Shown here: piece by piece, positions 61,801 to 64,000 of the stretch
Numbering within the stretch: the first letter of the stretch is position 1
Layout: every line of letters begins with the position of its first letter
Assembly: GCF_009711205.1 (NCBI RefSeq)
Contig: NZ_WMIG01000003.1
Location: 124,001-188,000, forward strand
Length of the DNA: 64,000 nucleotides
From: Paracoccus litorisediminis
Lineage (GTDB): Bacteria > Pseudomonadota > Alphaproteobacteria > Rhodobacterales > Rhodobacteraceae
Direction: 5' to 3'
Made by a program: the position numbers and the translations under genes
The notes under the pieces: model-generated
Database searches by the model: none
The model's input: only the letters and a program-made list of their open reading frames with translations
Told to the model about the DNA's origin: nothing

Positions 61801-64000
61801 GATCGTCGTCGGTCTGGGCGTCGCCTCGGGGCTGACCACCGGCGGGCTGACCAGCACCATCCGCAACGGGCTTCTGGCCTATGCCGATGCCGTGGACGAC
61901 CGCCGCCGCCGCGAGGAAGCCGCCCGCCTTGAGTCCCCGGACGCGACCCCGCCCGACACGCCCAGCCAGACCGCGCTGGCCGCGCCGTTGGGGGTCTCGG
62001 CGGTGCTGGTGGGCAGCGGCAACGGCGTCGTCTCGGTCGCGGACAGCGTCTGGGCGCTGCTCAACGCGGTCGAACAGGCCAACCGGCTGCTGGACCCCAG
62101 CCTGCAACTGCGCGAGGTCGAGGTCATCGAGGCGGTCGAGCAGGTCGCCGTCACCGCATGGCACGCCGTCCGGAACCGGGTCGACCGCATGCAGGGCACC
62201 TTCCAGTTGGCCGGGCGGCTTGAGGAACGCGAGGGCCGCTATCGCCGCACCGGCCCCGAGGCCAATCCCGACAGCTGGATGGAAATCACCATCACCGCCC
62301 CCGACCCGTCCGGCCAGCCCGGCGCGCCGCCCTCGGCCATTGGGCCGCTGCATTACCTGCTGGTCGATGGCCGCGCCCGCGTCGAGGCCGAGACCGTCGC
62401 CACCAACCGCCGTCTGGTGCGCCATTTCGCCGCCCAGATCCCCAGCCAGCCGGGCAGCGGCGACGCCAGCGGCATGTCGGCGGGGCGCACCCTGTTCGAA
62501 CTGCTGTGGCCGGCGCGGCTGAAACAGCACAGCCTTGAGGATCGCAACCTGCGGCTGGTGCTGGACCGCCAAAGCGCCGCCATCCCATGGGAGATGCTGG
62601 ACGACCGCCGCGCGGACGAGGACGGGCTGGTATCGGGGCTGCTGCGCCCGCCCTCGGTCCGTTACGGGGTGCTGCGGCAGCTGGTCTCGCAGATGGGTCG
62701 CCCCGCGCCGCCGCGCCGGCATGGCCAGCGCCGCGCGCTGGTCATCGGCGATCCGCGCGGCGGCGGCAGCCCGCTGCCCATGCTGCCCGGTGCGCGGCGC
62801 GAGGCCGAGACCGTCGCCTCGCAGCTGGAGGCCAATGGCTATACCGTCCAGCGCCTGATCGGCGAGGCCGCCCAGCCGCAAGACGTGGTCGCGGCGCTGT
62901 TCTCGCGCAGCTGGAGCGTGATCCATGTCGCCGGGCACGGCGTCGTCGATTGGCAGCCCCGGACCGATGAGCCGCCGATGACCGGCATCGTGCTGGGCGC
63001 GCCGCCGCTGGACGTGCTGGAGGCCCCGCTGCTGGCACAACTGCCCGAGCCGCCCGACCTGTTCTTTCTCAACTGCTGCCATCTGGGCGCAATATCGGAG
63101 GCCGACCAGATCTCGGCCGCGCTCAGCCGCGACCGGCCCGGCTTTGCGTCCAGCCTTGCGGTGGGGCTGATCGAGCGTGGCTGCCCGGCGGTCATCGCCT
63201 GCGGCTGGCAGGTCGATGACAGCGCCGCCCTGCGCTTTGCCGCGACCTTCTACAGCCTGATCGGCGCGGGGGCGGATCTGGGCGCGGCGCTGAAGGACGC
63301 GCGGCAGGCCACCTTCCAGTCCAGCATCGATGCCGGTGGCCGCGACAATACCTGGGGGGCCTATCAATGCTACGGCCATCCCGGCTTCACCCTGACCGAC
63401 GACCGCCGCGACCCCGACAAGCGCAAGCCCGACCCGGCCTCGGCCAATGAGGCCTTGGCGCTGTTGCAAGCCGAAACCGCCCGCAGCACGCCGATGCTGG
63501 ACCGGGTGGACGATATCGCCGCCCGGATCCGCGAATATGGCTGGCAGGGCCGCTCGGACCTGATCAGCGCGCTTGGCGATGCCTATGCCGCCAGCGGGCG
63601 TCTGGACCTTGCCATCGACAGCTATCGTCAGGCCGCCACGGCCGAGACCCCCTCGATGCCGGTCAGCGCCTTGCAGGAATCGCTGTGGCTGCCCTTGCGG
63701 CTGGGCGAGGACGGTCCCGATCTGGGTCCGGCCATCGCCGTGCTTGAGGCGCTCAACCGCAGCAGCGGGGCCAGCCTGCGCCGCCTGATCCTGCTTGCCG
63801 ACCTGCATCAGCGGCAGGCCAGCCTTGCCACCGCCGCGCCCGAACGCAGAAAGGCGCTGGAGGCGATGCTAATGGTGCTGGATCAGGCCATCGCGCAGGA
63901 CGCTGGGCGCGACGATGCGGCGCTGGACCAGTTGCGGCTGCGCGCCCTGCTGGGCCGCCTGCTGCTGGCCCGAGCGCCCAATGCCGAACTGTCCGAGGCC
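58889..64000 (+). CDS. Dual alpha/beta-hydrolase, CHAT protease and TPR protein (partial, runs off the window)
   Basis: Open from the ATG at 58889 to the last base: 1704 codons, no stop. Residues 160-330 form an alpha/beta-hydrolase-like domain with an oxyanion-type WLLFLHGTAS and nucleophile Ser237 in LVSHSRGG. Residues 470-830 form a second, lecithin-acyltransferase-like hydrolase: VILPGISGSHLG, Ser625 in IVGHSMGGLLARVAL, and later MLGTPNGGS. Residues about 1220-1455 are a CHAT (caspase-like) peptidase domain with His1350 in IHVAGHG and Cys1397 in FFLNCCHLG, plus IERGCPAVIACGWQVDD. Beyond 1470 come TPR-like helices (ALGDAYAASGRLDLAIDSYR). No signal peptide. Ribosome site weak; 21 bp from the sensor-like gene. 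Confidence 0.85.
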   Translation, partial: MKITVQGEKLPPGGSDSAAVAGVTVRDSVGLTTARAGTGPVGLDLAPGELLEIETADGALLWLREDELAEQLGPSGAMERGVAGAEDSLYLRGLVLPASADGDGPARGLLDWPLKRLSVLKVDGDLKAVARDFEGPEARMGLRRWGMDGALTPITLQEITAGRPWLLFLHGTASTTQRSFGRLMQDRPEIWAQLHAMYPGRIIAYEHRTLSLDPVQNAQDLLDLLPERAQLHLVSHSRGGLVGELIALSQLAERQGGSVLDRDDLAIFAPADQPRIEALGQALAQKDLSIARFVRVACPARGTSLAGGRLDRWLNLLFNAARFGAVAAGDEARDLVDGLHRLALAASANRDNPEALPGIAAMAPEYSPLLSVLNRPRKLRASDGLVVIAGDIEPSGVAQRLGIWFADAFFGSDHDLVVNTGSMTGGVNDPAMTRGAALVMDRGQNVSHFRYFTNGLTAGRLLAGLRDPASAGQWQSPELRLRSAEEPVIQRSRAAQPAGETANDGVVAMPGPAVQRGRGAPLAVILPGISGSHLGTQDRLIWCNPLGICTGGIGELAMGKPIRPYGVIETYYGGLRDYLGTTHQTLTLAYDWRLPIQTTGAAVARLLLDRLAEDESRPIHIVGHSMGGLLARVALTNARLMQGFLARPGSRFLMLGTPNGGSLAMALALLGHGTTVRALAALSLSQDRSQIAAILRAWPGAVQLLPPNLLEPSEWAALAGDQPLDSAALTQAREFWRLMADRAGLPAGRCLYLAGMGSTCDQLFAAGQRPDGPDLRMTSTPRGDGTVLYSTGIPTDVPVWFAPAAHGDLPKDRRLHPAIAELLLEGRTDRLARQPATRDAAGEPTDAAAPTRKATAPETLAMIPSPPELLAMVMGGRPPAAIEEDRPSAVVVRMVHGDLRHARHPILVGHTLGDGINGAERTLDGRLNERLTRRNRLGLHPGLIGNNDVHLRFMPGGPVAGADVVGAFTGGIVVGLGVASGLTTGGLTSTIRNGLLAYADAVDDRRRREEAARLESPDATPPDTPSQTALAAPLGVSAVLVGSGNGVVSVADSVWALLNAVEQANRLLDPSLQLREVEVIEAVEQVAVTAWHAVRNRVDRMQGTFQLAGRLEEREGRYRRTGPEANPDSWMEITITAPDPSGQPGAPPSAIGPLHYLLVDGRARVEAETVATNRRLVRHFAAQIPSQPGSGDASGMSAGRTLFELLWPARLKQHSLEDRNLRLVLDRQSAAIPWEMLDDRRADEDGLVSGLLRPPSVRYGVLRQLVSQMGRPAPPRRHGQRRALVIGDPRGGGSPLPMLPGARREAETVASQLEANGYTVQRLIGEAAQPQDVVAALFSRSWSVIHVAGHGVVDWQPRTDEPPMTGIVLGAPPLDVLEAPLLAQLPEPPDLFFLNCCHLGAISEADQISAALSRDRPGFASSLAVGLIERGCPAVIACGWQVDDSAALRFAATFYSLIGAGADLGAALKDARQATFQSSIDAGGRDNTWGAYQCYGHPGFTLTDDRRDPDKRKPDPASANEALALLQAETARSTPMLDRVDDIAARIREYGWQGRSDLISALGDAYAASGRLDLAIDSYRQAATAETPSMPVSALQESLWLPLRLGEDGPDLGPAIAVLEALNRSSGASLRRLILLADLHQRQASLATAAPERRKALEAMLMVLDQAIAQDAGRDDAALDQLRLRALLGRLLLARAPNAELSEA

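Noticed and set aside
60872..63808. 978-codon minus-strand open frame opposite the lipase-CHAT gene
   Set aside because: The plus frame has the hydrolase and CHAT motifs over the same span; the minus product is Gln/Arg/Gly-rich without recognisable domains, typical of an antisense shadow.
1..64000. Insertion sequences, transposases, tRNA or rRNA genes
   Set aside because: No transposase-like protein, terminal inverted repeat pair or cloverleaf sequence was recognised anywhere in the window.

Overview
The window is GC-rich, tightly packed DNA with many 4-bp ATGA, GTGA or TTGA start/stop overlaps. It looks like a chromosomal segment of an alphaproteobacterium of the Rhodobacterales (Paracoccus-like). 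Supporting points are a hut pathway using formimidoylglutamate deiminase plus N-formylglutamate deformylase, a TRAP transporter, many ABC transporters and a PrtD-type type I secretion pair. The genus is an inference from gene content; no rRNA or other marker gene is present.

Layout. (1) 1-1503: end of a branched-chain amino acid-type ABC operon (permease tail, LivG-like, LivF-like). (2) 1500-10339: a type I secretion unit on the minus strand (membrane fusion protein, ABC exporter, a repeat-containing 656-aa protein, and a 721-aa Gln-Gly/Asn/Gly-rich protein). A 571-bp regulatory region separates it from a divergent LuxR/CsgD-like regulator, which is followed by a small unknown gene. (3) 10857-15750: type II dehydroquinase with a three-gene TRAP transporter on the minus strand, divergent from two tandem GntR/FCD regulators. 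(4) 15740-33978: a glycan region. It has a UDP-sugar dehydrogenase, a heparin-lyase-fold protein, a GT4 and a deacetylase-like gene. Converging on these is a nine-gene minus operon (32861 to 19962) carrying a Yej/Dpp-type ABC importer, three glycosyltransferases, an ABC-exporter-like protein with eroded ATPase motifs, and a lone cyclic-nucleotide-binding domain. A DXD glycosyltransferase diverges from it. (5) 33982-44952: histidine utilisation. HutC repressor and HutF lie on minus; HutI-HutH-HutG-HutU and a polar amino acid ABC transporter lie on plus. A duplicated 16-bp operator sits in the divergent region. HutH, HutU, HutI, HutF and HutG form the five-step route histidine > urocanate > imidazolonepropionate > formiminoglutamate > formylglutamate > glutamate + formate. 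(6) 45007-50357: a PLP decarboxylase with a cysteine-synthase-like enzyme, a winged-helix/TPR regulator, and a small haem-membrane/Tat-exported pair. (7) 50508-64000: an unusual cluster. On minus: a peptidoglycan amidase/GH19 enzyme, a lipoprotein and a membrane/coiled-coil protein. On plus: a 33-residue secreted peptide, a 1088-aa membrane protein ending in a periplasmic solute-binding-like domain, and a protein of at least 1704 residues combining two alpha/beta-hydrolase domains, a CHAT (caspase-like) protease domain and TPR-like helices. The last gene runs off the window.

The strongest candidate for an undescribed system is region 7: a cell-envelope sensor joined to a lipase-protease effector, with a peptidoglycan hydrolase divergent from it. 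The second is the nine-gene glycan operon with its degenerate ABC protein. The third is the low-complexity type I secretion substrate with its CsgD-like regulator.
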